Made by a program: the position numbers and the translations under genes. The notes under the pieces are model-generated. The model saw only the letters and a list, made by a program, of their open reading frames with translations, was not told the origin of the DNA and ran no database searches. From positions 18,443 to 82,442 of the forward strand of contig JAHHHV010000086.1 in assembly GCA_019359155.1 (NCBI GenBank): 64,000 nucleotides of DNA. The letters are read 5' to 3'. This DNA comes from Pegethrix bostrychoides GSE-TBD4-15B (lineage in GTDB: Bacteria > Cyanobacteriota > Cyanobacteriia > Elainellales > Elainellaceae). Shown here one piece after another: positions 25,599-34,174 of the stretch (its first letter is position 1; each line of letters starts with the position of its first letter).

Positions 25599-26594
25599 CT
25601 ATCTCGATAGGCTGGCCAGCGCGGCAATCGCCGCCTCGTGACAGGAGCCATTGCTGACCACCACGCCCTGATTGTCGAGCAGCCGATAGTCGCGGCCAAA
25701 GTCTAGCGGTTTGCCCCGCATATCGGTGACTTTGCCGCCTGCTTCTTCCACCACAATCACGCCTGCTGCATGATCCCAGATTTTTTCGCGGTAGTCGGGC
25801 GTTTTGGGAGAGGGCAGCCGCAGATAGAGTGCTGCCTGACCGCTGGCAACCGCCGCATATTTGGCCTGACTGTCCATGCGGATTGAATCTGTTTTGATCC
25901 CAACTGCCTGCGCGACGGCTTCTTGCTGTGCGTGGTCGCCATGCCCTGACTCGACGCTTTCCACAAACCGGAAATTGGCCGGATCGTTGGGTTGCACCAC
26001 CTGCGCGGGCAGAGCCTCACCCAGATTTGCGCCTTGTATCGCCGCAACCGTCGCCCCCTGACCGCGCACCGCCACAAACAGAGAGCCGGAGTCTGGATCT
26101 GCGCTAGCCTCTGGGCTGGCCGCAAAAGCCGGACAGGCCAACACACCCAGCTTGACTTCACCCGCCTCAACCAGCGCCAGCGCTACCGCATACTGCTCGC
26201 CGCGCAAAAAGCCTTTCGTGCCGTCGATTGGGTCGAGCGTCCAGTAGCGAGGTGCAACCTGACCGTTGCCTTGATTGATCCAGCCTGTCACTAATTCTGG
26301 CGTGGCATCTGGCATCATCTGGCGCAGATGATCGCAGACCTGCGCCAGATAGGGAGCCATCTCAGGCTGACTCAGTGCCGCCGCATCTTCCTCGGCCACA
26401 ATCAGATCTTGCGGGAACACCTCGGCCAGCAGCCGACAGATCATCGCCTGCGAACCATAGTCTGCAACCGTGACGGGGCTGCGGTCTTTTTTCTCAATTG
26501 CCTCTGGGCGAATCGTTTGGCGCACCTGCTGACAAAGCTGAGCTGCCAGTAAAACTGCCTTGACTGCCGTCTGCTGTTCGAGTTCGTAGGCCAT
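25599..26594 (-). CDS. 3'(2'),5'-bisphosphate nucleotidase-like inositol-monophosphatase-family enzyme
   Basis: Mg2+/Li+-sensitive phosphatase of the HAL2/CysQ group. Metal-binding motifs are visible in order: the EE pair in LIVAEEDA, WTLDPIDGTKGFLRG (the DPxDGT block, with the TKGF variant typical of PAP phosphatases), and KIWDHAAGVIVVEEAGG. Length 331 residues fits the eukaryote-like HAL2 branch. The likely role is hydrolysis of PAP produced in sulfate assimilation; inositol phosphates are possible alternatives. Ends 20 bp from the convergent RTX gene. Confidence 0.9.
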   Translation of the reverse strand: MAYELEQQTAVKAVLLAAQLCQQVRQTIRPEAIEKKDRSPVTVADYGSQAMICRLLAEVFPQDLIVAEEDAAALSQPEMAPYLAQVCDHLRQMMPDATPELVTGWINQGNGQVAPRYWTLDPIDGTKGFLRGEQYAVALALVEAGEVKLGVLACPAFAASPEASADPDSGSLFVAVRGQGATVAAIQGANLGEALPAQVVQPNDPANFRFVESVESGHGDHAQQEAVAQAVGIKTDSIRMDSQAKYAAVASGQAALYLRLPSPKTPDYREKIWDHAAGVIVVEEAGGKVTDMRGKPLDFGRDYRLLDNQGVVVSNGSCHEAAIAALASLSR

Positions 26595-26744
26595 AGGGGC
26601 GAGGGAATTTCACGTAAGTTCTTCCCAGTTATATCCCAAGCTCAGAAGCCAGCGGAATAGTGGACAATGCTGAAATGATGAAGGAATTTGAGCGATTATG
26701 AATTATTGTAAATTCTTGATATTTCAACCGCTGGGGTAGAAGAG

Positions 26745-27941
26745 ATGGTGACCGGAACAACGAGCGGGGCGACAGATTGGATTGTGGTGGGCAACGGGCT
26801 AGCCGGTGCGGCACTGAGCTACGAGCTGCAAAAGCAGGGCTTCTCCGTATTGCTCCTCGATCCGGCTGGCCAAAACGCTACTCGCTACAGCTACGGCGGC
26901 ATTGCCTACTGGTCAGGCAGCACCGATCTCATGCGACTGCTCTGCAATGAGGGGATTGCCCTGCATCGGCAGCTGAGCGCTGAGCTAGAGGCCGACACCG
27001 GATTTCGAGAGCTCGATCTGCTGCTCACCATTGCGCCTGATCGGGATCCTCAGCAGGTCGCCAAATCTTACGACCAGATGGCGATTCTGCCAGAAATCCT
27101 CAGTCCAGCAGCAGCCTCCAAGCGCGAGCCGCTACTCAACTCCGCCGCCGTTTCTGGGGCGCTGCGCCTGCCGCATGGTCAAGTCTCACCTGAAGCCACG
27201 GTTGCGGCCTACAATCAAGCATTTCTGCGGCTAGGCGGTAAGCTTCAGTTCACTTCAGTCACCGGACTACGCCAAGCCAATCAGCAGGTGACAGGTGTGA
27301 CAACTGCTATCGCTACCTACAGTGCGGCTCAGGTAGCCATCTGCGCTGGGGCAATGAGTCGGGATTTGCTGCGCTCAGTCGGGATCTCCAGTCCGCTCTA
27401 CTTCACGCAGGCTGAGATTATTGAAACTGCACCTGTTGCGTTGAAGCTGCAAGCGCTGGTCATGCCTGCCGAACTCCAGCGGTTTGCGATGGAAGCTGAA
27501 GCTGGAACGCCAGAGCAGGAGCAGTGGAATCAGCCTCACCAAGAGATCCTGCCGCCGATTCTGGATGCCGGGGTCGTGCAGCTCTCGGATCGCCGACTGC
27601 GGATTGGGCAGCTGAGCCGCGTCACCAGCGATCTGGAGCCAGTGGTCGATGCCGCAGCCAGCGAGCAGGCTCTGCGTACCGGGATCGGGCGGATTCTGCC
27701 TGCGCTGGAGTCGCTGCCGGGAGACTGGTATCGCACGCAGGTGGCCTTTAGCGGCGATCGGCTGCCACTGGTGGGCGCAATGCCGGGGAAACCGGGGCTA
27801 TATCTGTTCTCCGGGTTCAGCAATCCATTCGCGATTCTGCCGCCGATTGCCCGTCGCTTTGCGGCGACTCAGGCTGCTGGCCTGGAATCTGAACAGGTGC
27901 TAGATGCCTTTGCTCCAAGTCGCTCCATCTCAGCACCTTGA
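26745..27941 (+). CDS. FAD-dependent oxidoreductase, DAO family
   Basis: Flavoenzyme with the N-terminal dinucleotide-binding motif WIVVGNGLAGAALSYELQ and the acidic end LLLDP, then a DAO-type substrate domain and a C-terminal FAD-contact block (GLYLFSGFSNPFAILPP). Related proteins oxidise amino acids or similar amines (D-amino-acid oxidase, glycine oxidase, MnmC-type). The specific substrate is not clear; the usual ThiO companions are absent. Start ATG at 26745. It is divergent from the PAP-phosphatase-like gene, with 150 bp between. Confidence 0.8.
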   Translation: MVTGTTSGATDWIVVGNGLAGAALSYELQKQGFSVLLLDPAGQNATRYSYGGIAYWSGSTDLMRLLCNEGIALHRQLSAELEADTGFRELDLLLTIAPDRDPQQVAKSYDQMAILPEILSPAAASKREPLLNSAAVSGALRLPHGQVSPEATVAAYNQAFLRLGGKLQFTSVTGLRQANQQVTGVTTAIATYSAAQVAICAGAMSRDLLRSVGISSPLYFTQAEIIETAPVALKLQALVMPAELQRFAMEAEAGTPEQEQWNQPHQEILPPILDAGVVQLSDRRLRIGQLSRVTSDLEPVVDAAASEQALRTGIGRILPALESLPGDWYRTQVAFSGDRLPLVGAMPGKPGLYLFSGFSNPFAILPPIARRFAATQAAGLESEQVLDAFAPSRSISAP

Positions 27942-28028
27942 GCTTTGCTTAAGCTGGCCGGAGGATGCCACGACTATCCGTTAAACTGAAGCTAATACCT
28001 TCATAGAGTTTTACGAGAGAACGACAGC

Positions 28029-28319
28029 ATGAGCAGTCCAATTGCGCTAATTGCCACGAGCTTGGCTGGTTTCCTTCAAATTTATTTCGTCATGTTGATT
28101 GCTCGGATTTTGCTGAGCTGGTTTCCCAACCTCAACTGGTACAACCCGCCATTCTCTTTTCTGGCTCAGGTTACAGATCCCTACTTGAATATCTTCCGCT
28201 CGTTTATTCCGCCATTGGGCGGCATGGACTTCTCGCCGATGCTAGCCATTTTCGTGCTGCAAATTGTCTCAGGCCTGTTTACCTCTGCTGCTGCACAGGC
28301 CGCTGCTTACCTATACTAA
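28029..28319 (+). CDS. YggT/Ycf19 family membrane protein
   Basis: A 96-residue protein with two hydrophobic segments, the first around residues 12-32, and the family signature RILLSWFPNLNWYNPPF followed by DPYLNIFRSFIPPLGGMDFSP. Ycf19/CCB3 proteins sit in thylakoid or plasma membranes; in plants they help attach haem to cytochrome b6, and in bacteria the role is less clear. AGAG is found upstream of the ATG. The gene ends 29 bp before a strong terminator. Confidence 0.93.
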   Translation: MSSPIALIATSLAGFLQIYFVMLIARILLSWFPNLNWYNPPFSFLAQVTDPYLNIFRSFIPPLGGMDFSPMLAIFVLQIVSGLFTSAAAQAAAYLY

Positions 28320-28347
28320 GCCTGCCATACCCTATCTCTGAGCTAGC

Positions 28348-28381
28348 AAAACCTCTCGCCTGACAGACGCGAGAGGTTTTT
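28348..28381. terminator. Strong hairpin terminator after the yggT-family gene
   Basis: AAAACCTCTCGC (28348-28359) pairs perfectly with GCGAGAGGTTTT (28369-28380) around a nine-base loop, with another T following. A-run and T-run at the two ends make it bidirectional, also serving the convergent ictB gene whose stop is at 28387. Confidence 0.95.
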
Positions 28382-28386
28382 GCAGG

Positions 28387-29778
28387 TTAGTCTTGCTCAG
28401 CTCCAGCAGGGCGACCAGCAGGGTGATAGTAGCTGGCAACTAGGGCGATCATCAGCCACCAGAGAATGCTCACCTGCGGTCGATACCAGACTGTATCTAC
28501 CGCGCCATGCGCCAGCATTCCCAGCATTGTCGCCACCGCCGCCAAAATCCAGAATCCCTCACGACTGCCGGACTGCCGCAGCCGCTGTAGCTGCATCCAG
28601 CCCTGATTGAACGTCACCAGCAGCAGCCACAAAAAGCAGCTCAGCCCAATCAAGCCTGCCTCGACAGCCACCTCCAGAAAAATTGAGTAGGCACTGAGAG
28701 CCGTATAGCCGGTGGCCTGATAGCTCGGATAGATCCGGTTGAAGGCGTCGTTACCGGGGCCAATGCCCATAATTGGGCGGTCTTTGATCATTTCGATCAC
28801 CGCCATCCAGACGTTGATTCTGAAATTATTGCTGCTGTCCTCTCTGCCGCTAAACATGCTCATCACCCGGTCGCGCAGCGGCGGTAGGCCAATCACAGCC
28901 AGACTCACTAGCGCCACCGAACCGCCTAGTAAAATGGGCAGCGCCCAGCGTCGCCAGAAGCGCGGCCAGGTAACGCTAAACCAGTGCACCAGCAGAATTA
29001 GCAGCGCAAAGTTGGCAACCACAAAGCCAATCCAGCCGCCCCGACTGAAGGTCAGAATTAAACAGAGCGAATTGGCTAGCCACATTGTTGCCGCCAGCGC
29101 TTTGGGCAGCCAGCGCTTCCAGGCAAAAAAGGCCGCCGCGCTAAAAACTATCGCTGGCAGCAGGTAGCCCGCCAGCAGGTTGGGATTACCCAAAAAGCTG
29201 TAGACCCGCGTGGTTCCCGCCAGCGACGACTCAGGATCAACCCAGGTGGCCAGCGCATCTGCTCCAAAAAACCACTGCCGCAACCCCACAACGCCAACCA
29301 GCAGCGCCGCTATCAGATAGACCGTGATGAGAGCAGAGCGAATTCGCGGATCGCGCAGCACGCGAGCCAGCAGGCCAAACAGCAGCATATAGAGGCTGAG
29401 TTTGATCAAGCCTTCTAGCGCGGCAGATTTTACAGGTGAAGCGGCAGTTGCCACAACCGCAATTCCCCAGTACAGTATCACTATCAAATGAATGGGTGTG
29501 ATTCCGGTTCCGGTTTCTGCCTCATCTGATAGGGTCAGCATCGCCCAGAATCCGGCACAGGCAATCAGCAGAATGCCGATCAGGTCTTTCGAGGCGAAGG
29601 GTGCAACGCCAAACAGCAGCATCACCAGCAAACCACCCATTGGCTCTGCCCACTGCATCAACCAGCTGCCGCGTCGCCAGTTTTTCAGCAGGCCAATCAC
29701 ATGCCGCAGATAGCTGGATTCCATCCACTGTCGAGCTGAGAGGTTGACTAACGTCAGGTGCTGCCAAGCTGAATTCAT
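28387..29778 (-). CDS. ictB: IctB family, O-antigen-ligase-like membrane protein
   Basis: Polytopic membrane protein, 463 residues, about ten hydrophobic segments. The start MNSAWQHLTLVNLSARQW, the block TPIHLIVILYWGIAVVATA, the RVYSFLGNPNLLAGYLLPA segment and ILTFSRGGWIGFV are close to cyanobacterial IctB proteins. The O-antigen ligase (WzyC) domain covers the second half. IctB was named for an effect on inorganic carbon accumulation; it is not itself a proven bicarbonate transporter and may act in glycan ligation. It is divergent from the patX-like ORF with 141 bp between, and ends at the shared terminator. Confidence 0.9.
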   Translation of the reverse strand: MNSAWQHLTLVNLSARQWMESSYLRHVIGLLKNWRRGSWLMQWAEPMGGLLVMLLFGVAPFASKDLIGILLIACAGFWAMLTLSDEAETGTGITPIHLIVILYWGIAVVATAASPVKSAALEGLIKLSLYMLLFGLLARVLRDPRIRSALITVYLIAALLVGVVGLRQWFFGADALATWVDPESSLAGTTRVYSFLGNPNLLAGYLLPAIVFSAAAFFAWKRWLPKALAATMWLANSLCLILTFSRGGWIGFVVANFALLILLVHWFSVTWPRFWRRWALPILLGGSVALVSLAVIGLPPLRDRVMSMFSGREDSSNNFRINVWMAVIEMIKDRPIMGIGPGNDAFNRIYPSYQATGYTALSAYSIFLEVAVEAGLIGLSCFLWLLLVTFNQGWMQLQRLRQSGSREGFWILAAVATMLGMLAHGAVDTVWYRPQVSILWWLMIALVASYYHPAGRPAGAEQD

Positions 29779-29919
29779 TCAGGTTCACTCCGGTAGGCGG
29801 TTACTGCTGATCTACTAGCACCTTTCAGCGCTTTTTTCTCAATTCGCATAATTTCTTTCCTGATCAAACCGTCAGGTGGCTGTATCAGCTAATAGATGAT
29901 GTTGATACGGTAACTTACC

Positions 29920-30000
29920 ATGACTATTCAATTTTCTGCGATTTCAGCTGTTGATTCCAGCCTGTCTCGTCCAGCTTTCAATCGCGGCAGTGGCCGTTAG
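29920..30000 (+). CDS. patX: PatX-like peptide precursor with C-terminal RGSGR
   Basis: A 26-codon ORF: ATG at 29920, TAG at 29998-30000, reading MTIQFSAISAVDS... and ending FNRGSGR. RGSGR is the exact HetR-inhibiting pentapeptide of PatS and PatX. PatX genes are known to precede hetR in many filamentous cyanobacteria, and this ORF is 640 bp upstream of hetR in the same direction, so motif and position agree. A stop codon nine bases before the ATG excludes a longer N-terminus. No strong ribosome site is visible; instead GGTAAcTTACC, a small inverted repeat, abuts the start codon. PatX products are thought to be processed and exported to neighbouring cells to block HetR. This copy is shorter than usual, and its expression is inferred. 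Confidence 0.82.
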   Translation: MTIQFSAISAVDSSLSRPAFNRGSGR

Positions 30001-30317
30001 GGCAATACTTGCGCTCTATCTGCGCCTCAGCCGTCTCGTTCCTGGTTCTGAGCTTGCGTCTAATTTAGCTCGACTTGAACAGACTTTTGAGCAATGCTGA
30101 ACGCTCCCTCAGCTTGCGGCTCAGCGAATTTTTAGCGAAAGCTAAACGTTGAGCTTCAGATCCTGACCCGGCTGCTGTTCCCTGGCTAGTCCAGAGGTGA
30201 TCAAAAAGCCGCCAAGCGCGTTAGTTTCCCCTACTATATCGCTCTGGCCACTAGCGACCGTTGAGTTTTGATCAATTTTGCAAGAGCTGAGTCTTACGCC
30301 AAATGAATAGCAAGACC

Positions 30318-30338
30318 GGGTGTAGGCTGTCTACACCC
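30318..30338. promoter_or_regulatory. Perfect inverted repeat upstream of hetR, possible operator
   Basis: GGGTGTAG, five bases, CTACACCC: eight matching base pairs each side. It lies about 300 bp before hetR and 320 bp after patX. Known HetR binds an inverted repeat GAGGGGTCTAACCCCTC upstream of hetP in Anabaena; the GGGT/ACCC arms recall it, but spacing and core differ. As RNA it would form a hairpin without a T-run, so terminator is less likely. Confidence 0.45.
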
Positions 30339-30487
30339 TAGCCCAATTGGTGCTCCGAATCGCTGACTTTGATATCTTTGATTAGAGAAATACCGAGAAA
30401 ACTTAAGTAATATAGATAGTGGAGCTATGGAAATCGTTCTGCATCTGTCGCTCAGCTCACAGGCAACTTGAGCTATCTATACGGTAA

Positions 30488-30533
30488 GCACCTATACACG
30501 ATAGGCACCCATACACGATAGACACCTATACAG
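30488..30533. repeat. 17-bp direct repeats upstream of hetR
   Basis: GCACCTATACACGATAG (30488-30504), GCACCCATACACGATAG (30505-30521, one mismatch) and ACACCTATACAG (30522-30533, partial) are head to tail, 108 bp before hetR. A related word CTATCTATACGG precedes them. They could be a regulator binding array or slippage products. Confidence 0.85.
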
Positions 30534-30595
30534 TTGCTTTATCTGGCTGCAAACATAGAGTGAGGACAGTTGCTCTGTCGGCTCATTGCAAATAG

Positions 30596-31540
<945 letters not shown>

Positions 31541-31903
31541 AACAGCTTCATCTGTCCCTCGCTCAGCCACCGACTAGACCGACGCTGAGCAGAATATGCG
31601 GCGAGCAATCAGCCAATCCGTAAGAATTCTAAAAACTTCGCGACAGGCATCGGAATCAGCTCTGGCTTTTGCTACACTAATCAGCAATGTTTGTACAGAG
31701 GCTTAGGGCAGAGATTGTTTGAGATGGGCTGATGCAACTGGGTCTGTCTCCCACTGGAGTCTATTTCCCAACGTGATCTGTAGATCAAAATTCTTCAGAT
31801 CAAAATTCTTCACTCAGCTCTTGCTCAGGCTAAGCATTTGTCAGCATTTGGTATATAAATTCGCTCTACGTTTAATTCATTCCTCGACTAGGATTCAGTT
31901 TAC
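31541..31903. other. Intergenic region between hetR and the carboxyl-terminal protease gene
   Basis: About 360 bp. Just after hetR GCTCAGC (31561-31567) and GCTGAGC (31584-31590) can pair, but no T-run follows, so termination is uncertain. A perfect 15-bp tandem duplication occurs at 31782-31811, then AGCATTTG twice near 31833-31850 and an AT-rich TATATAAATT before the protease gene, a possible promoter element. Confidence 0.5.
31782..31811. repeat. 15-bp perfect tandem duplication
   Basis: AGATCAAAATTCTTC occurs twice without a gap (31782-31796, 31797-31811), about 100 bp upstream of the carboxyl-terminal protease start. Confidence 0.93.
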
Positions 31904-33223
31904 ATGAAGCAACTGCGTGATTCCTTCGATCTGCCCTTGACCTGCATGGGCGGAGCCGTGGCCTTGATTTCGTTGGTTGGTCTGAGTAGTCCGGTTCAGG
32001 CCAAGTTTGAAGACAGCCCCAAGGCCGTTTTGGATGAAGCTTGGCAGATTGTGAACCGGGATTACGTAGACGAAACCTTTAACCAAACGGACTGGCAGGC
32101 CAGTCGCCAACGGCTGTTGAGTCGCAGCTATACCAGCAATCAGCAGGCCTACGAGGCTCTACGCCAAGAGCTGAAGCAGCTCAATGACCCCTACACCCGA
32201 TTTCTCGATCCGGAGCAGTACCGCGCCTTGACGAGTCAGACCTCCGGCGAGCTGTCTGGCGTGGGTGTGCGGCTGGGAATTGACGCTGAATCAAAGATGC
32301 TGACTGTAATTGAACCTGTGATCGGCTCGCCCGCCAGCGTGGCTGGGATTGAGGCTGGCGATCGAATTGTCGCAATCGACGGCAAGTCCACGCGCGGCAT
32401 GACGGTTGAGCAAGCCTCTAAGCTGATTCAGGGTGAGGTGGGCGCGCCGATTACGCTACGGATTGAGCGCAATGGCCAAGCCGCCATGAATCTGAGCATG
32501 AAGCGAGCGCGGATTGAGCTTTCCAACGTCAACTACGGGCTGCGTCAGGAAGCCAACGCCCGGATTGGCTATATTCGCCTCACCGAGTTTAGCAACCATG
32601 CGCCAGAGCAAGTCCGCAACGCGATGAAGGAGCTGCTGAAGCAGAATGTCGAGGGGTTTGTGCTAGACCTGCGCGGCAATCCGGGCGGGCTATTGCAGGC
32701 CAGCATCGAAATTTCCCGGCTCTGGCTCGACAGTGGCTTCATCGTCCAAACCATCGACCGGGTGGGAGAGAGTCAAGAGATCAAGGCCAACCAGACGGCA
32801 CTGACGCAGCTGCCTCTAGCCGTTTTAGTAGACGGCGGTTCGGCTAGCTCCAGCGAAATTTTGACCGGGGCGCTGCGGGACAATCGACGGGCGGTAATTG
32901 TCGGCAGCCAGACCTTTGGTAAAGCCCTGGTGCAGTCAGTCAATCCACTCTCAGATGGCTCTGGGCTAGCCGTGACAATTGCTCATTACTACACACCGGA
33001 CGGCACTGACATCAGCCATCTTGGCATCACCCCAGATATCGAAATTAACCTGACTGAGCCACAGCGCCGCCGCTTGGTGAGCAACCAGGCGCTCATTGCA
33101 ACTGATAGTGATCCGCAGTATTTACAGGCCGTCAATGCCCTCCGTGCCCCGATTGCGCTCAACCGACGCGGTGCGGCTCAGTCCTCACTGCAAGTTGAAA
33201 CGGGCGGAACGCGCTCCAACTGA
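31904..33223 (+). CDS. Carboxyl-terminal processing protease (S41, PDZ)
   Basis: Exported serine protease of the Ctp family, 439 residues. A signal peptide covers about residues 1-32 (GGAVALISLVGLSSPVQA). The PDZ domain is at about 115-200 (GVGVRLGI, SPASVAGIEAGDRIVAIDG), followed by the S41 core: GYIRLTEFS, FVLDLRGNPGGLL, the nucleophile S315 in GGSASSSEIL and the general-base K340 in TFGKALVQ, 25 residues apart as in D1 processing protease. Cyanobacteria have CtpA (matures photosystem II D1) plus CtpB and CtpC; I cannot tell which this is. Convergent with the Ap4A phosphorylase gene, 14 bp apart. Confidence 0.93.
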   Translation: MKQLRDSFDLPLTCMGGAVALISLVGLSSPVQAKFEDSPKAVLDEAWQIVNRDYVDETFNQTDWQASRQRLLSRSYTSNQQAYEALRQELKQLNDPYTRFLDPEQYRALTSQTSGELSGVGVRLGIDAESKMLTVIEPVIGSPASVAGIEAGDRIVAIDGKSTRGMTVEQASKLIQGEVGAPITLRIERNGQAAMNLSMKRARIELSNVNYGLRQEANARIGYIRLTEFSNHAPEQVRNAMKELLKQNVEGFVLDLRGNPGGLLQASIEISRLWLDSGFIVQTIDRVGESQEIKANQTALTQLPLAVLVDGGSASSSEILTGALRDNRRAVIVGSQTFGKALVQSVNPLSDGSGLAVTIAHYYTPDGTDISHLGITPDIEINLTEPQRRRLVSNQALIATDSDPQYLQAVNALRAPIALNRRGAAQSSLQVETGGTRSN

Positions 33224-33237
33224 TCCATCTAATCCAA

Positions 33238-34125
33238 CTAATTCATCTGATCGACCTGAAATGCAACTTTTGCCAGCAGCGAGAGTGGCCCAATCCGCTT
33301 GAGCTGCTCTAGTTGGTCTGGGCTATGCACAAACAGACTGCCCGCAAAACCTAGCGAATTCACCGGGATAGTCTCAAACTGCTCCTGCCGACGCGGCACA
33401 ATCAGCATCCACTGGCGGGTGATCAGCAAATTGTAGGGCGGCGGTTCTGCAACCTGCAAGCCCAGCTGATCGAGAAGCTGGAGATAGAGGCTGTGAGCCG
33501 CAGCCGCAGTTGTGCCGTCAGACAAACGACCAATGATATGGCTGAAGGGCAGACTAGGGCTTTGGGCTGTTGCGGCGGCTAGCGCCATCTGAATCGGCAC
33601 TTGCATCGGCACCTGAACTGGCAGGGGCTGGTCTGGCGCGAGCGGCAGGAGCTGGAGATGTCGATGTGGTTGACTGGCTCCAGCCTGCTTGCCTGAATTA
33701 TAAAATCCGAGGCTGTCAATACCCTGCTGCTGAACTGTGGCCATACAGCTCCAGAGTGCCTCAAAATCAGAGGTCTCCAGCAGCAGCTCCTGCGGCTGAA
33801 AGTCTCGCGTGATGATCAGCAAATGATGGGGAGTGACGTTGAACTTGTTGAGCAGGCAGAGGTGCGTTGGGGAGAGATCAGCCACAAACAGATCGGGCTC
33901 GTAGGGCAGGAAGGGGTTGGGGCGCGGTGAGCTGTCAGCTTGAGCTTTGCGACGTAGGCTGCTGGAGATCCGCACGATAAAGTCAATACCCGCTTGGGTG
34001 AGACGCTGACTCTGCGTTTCGATCGGCTGAAGCGCTCCGGTGGCCAGCGCGTGCTCTGTTTGAGTCAGGACTTTTCTCCAAAAATCTTGCTCACCCTGCT
34101 GCTTAATTTGTTCCTCAGACTGCAT
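33238..34125 (-). CDS. Ap4A phosphorylase (ATP adenylyltransferase)
   Basis: Cleaves diadenosine tetraphosphate with phosphate to ATP and ADP. HIT-like superfamily: the nucleotidyl-transfer motif HxHxQ is visible as QPHRHLQLLPL (about residue 155), and the N-terminal part has LCLLNKFNVTPHHLLIIT and LGFYNSGKQAGAS, characteristic of the APA1/2 family. Length 295 residues is normal. A short in-frame repeat (VPMQVPIQ) follows the catalytic motif. No operon partner is evident; the next gene on the same strand starts beyond 35 kb and ends 49 bp upstream. Confidence 0.92.
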   Translation of the reverse strand: MQSEEQIKQQGEQDFWRKVLTQTEHALATGALQPIETQSQRLTQAGIDFIVRISSSLRRKAQADSSPRPNPFLPYEPDLFVADLSPTHLCLLNKFNVTPHHLLIITRDFQPQELLLETSDFEALWSCMATVQQQGIDSLGFYNSGKQAGASQPHRHLQLLPLAPDQPLPVQVPMQVPIQMALAAATAQSPSLPFSHIIGRLSDGTTAAAAHSLYLQLLDQLGLQVAEPPPYNLLITRQWMLIVPRRQEQFETIPVNSLGFAGSLFVHSPDQLEQLKRIGPLSLLAKVAFQVDQMN

Positions 34126-34174
34126 TCTGCTACCCGCAATTCTTCAACTCTCAGCCCGCGCTAGGGCATAAACG

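Noticed and set aside
28387..29778. Calling ictB a true bicarbonate transporter
   Set aside because: The fold is an O-antigen ligase type; the name reflects a mutant effect, and transport activity is not established.
30318..30338. Reading the hetR-upstream inverted repeat as a terminator for patX
   Set aside because: It is 320 bp after the patX stop and is not followed by a T-run; an operator is the better, though unproven, idea.
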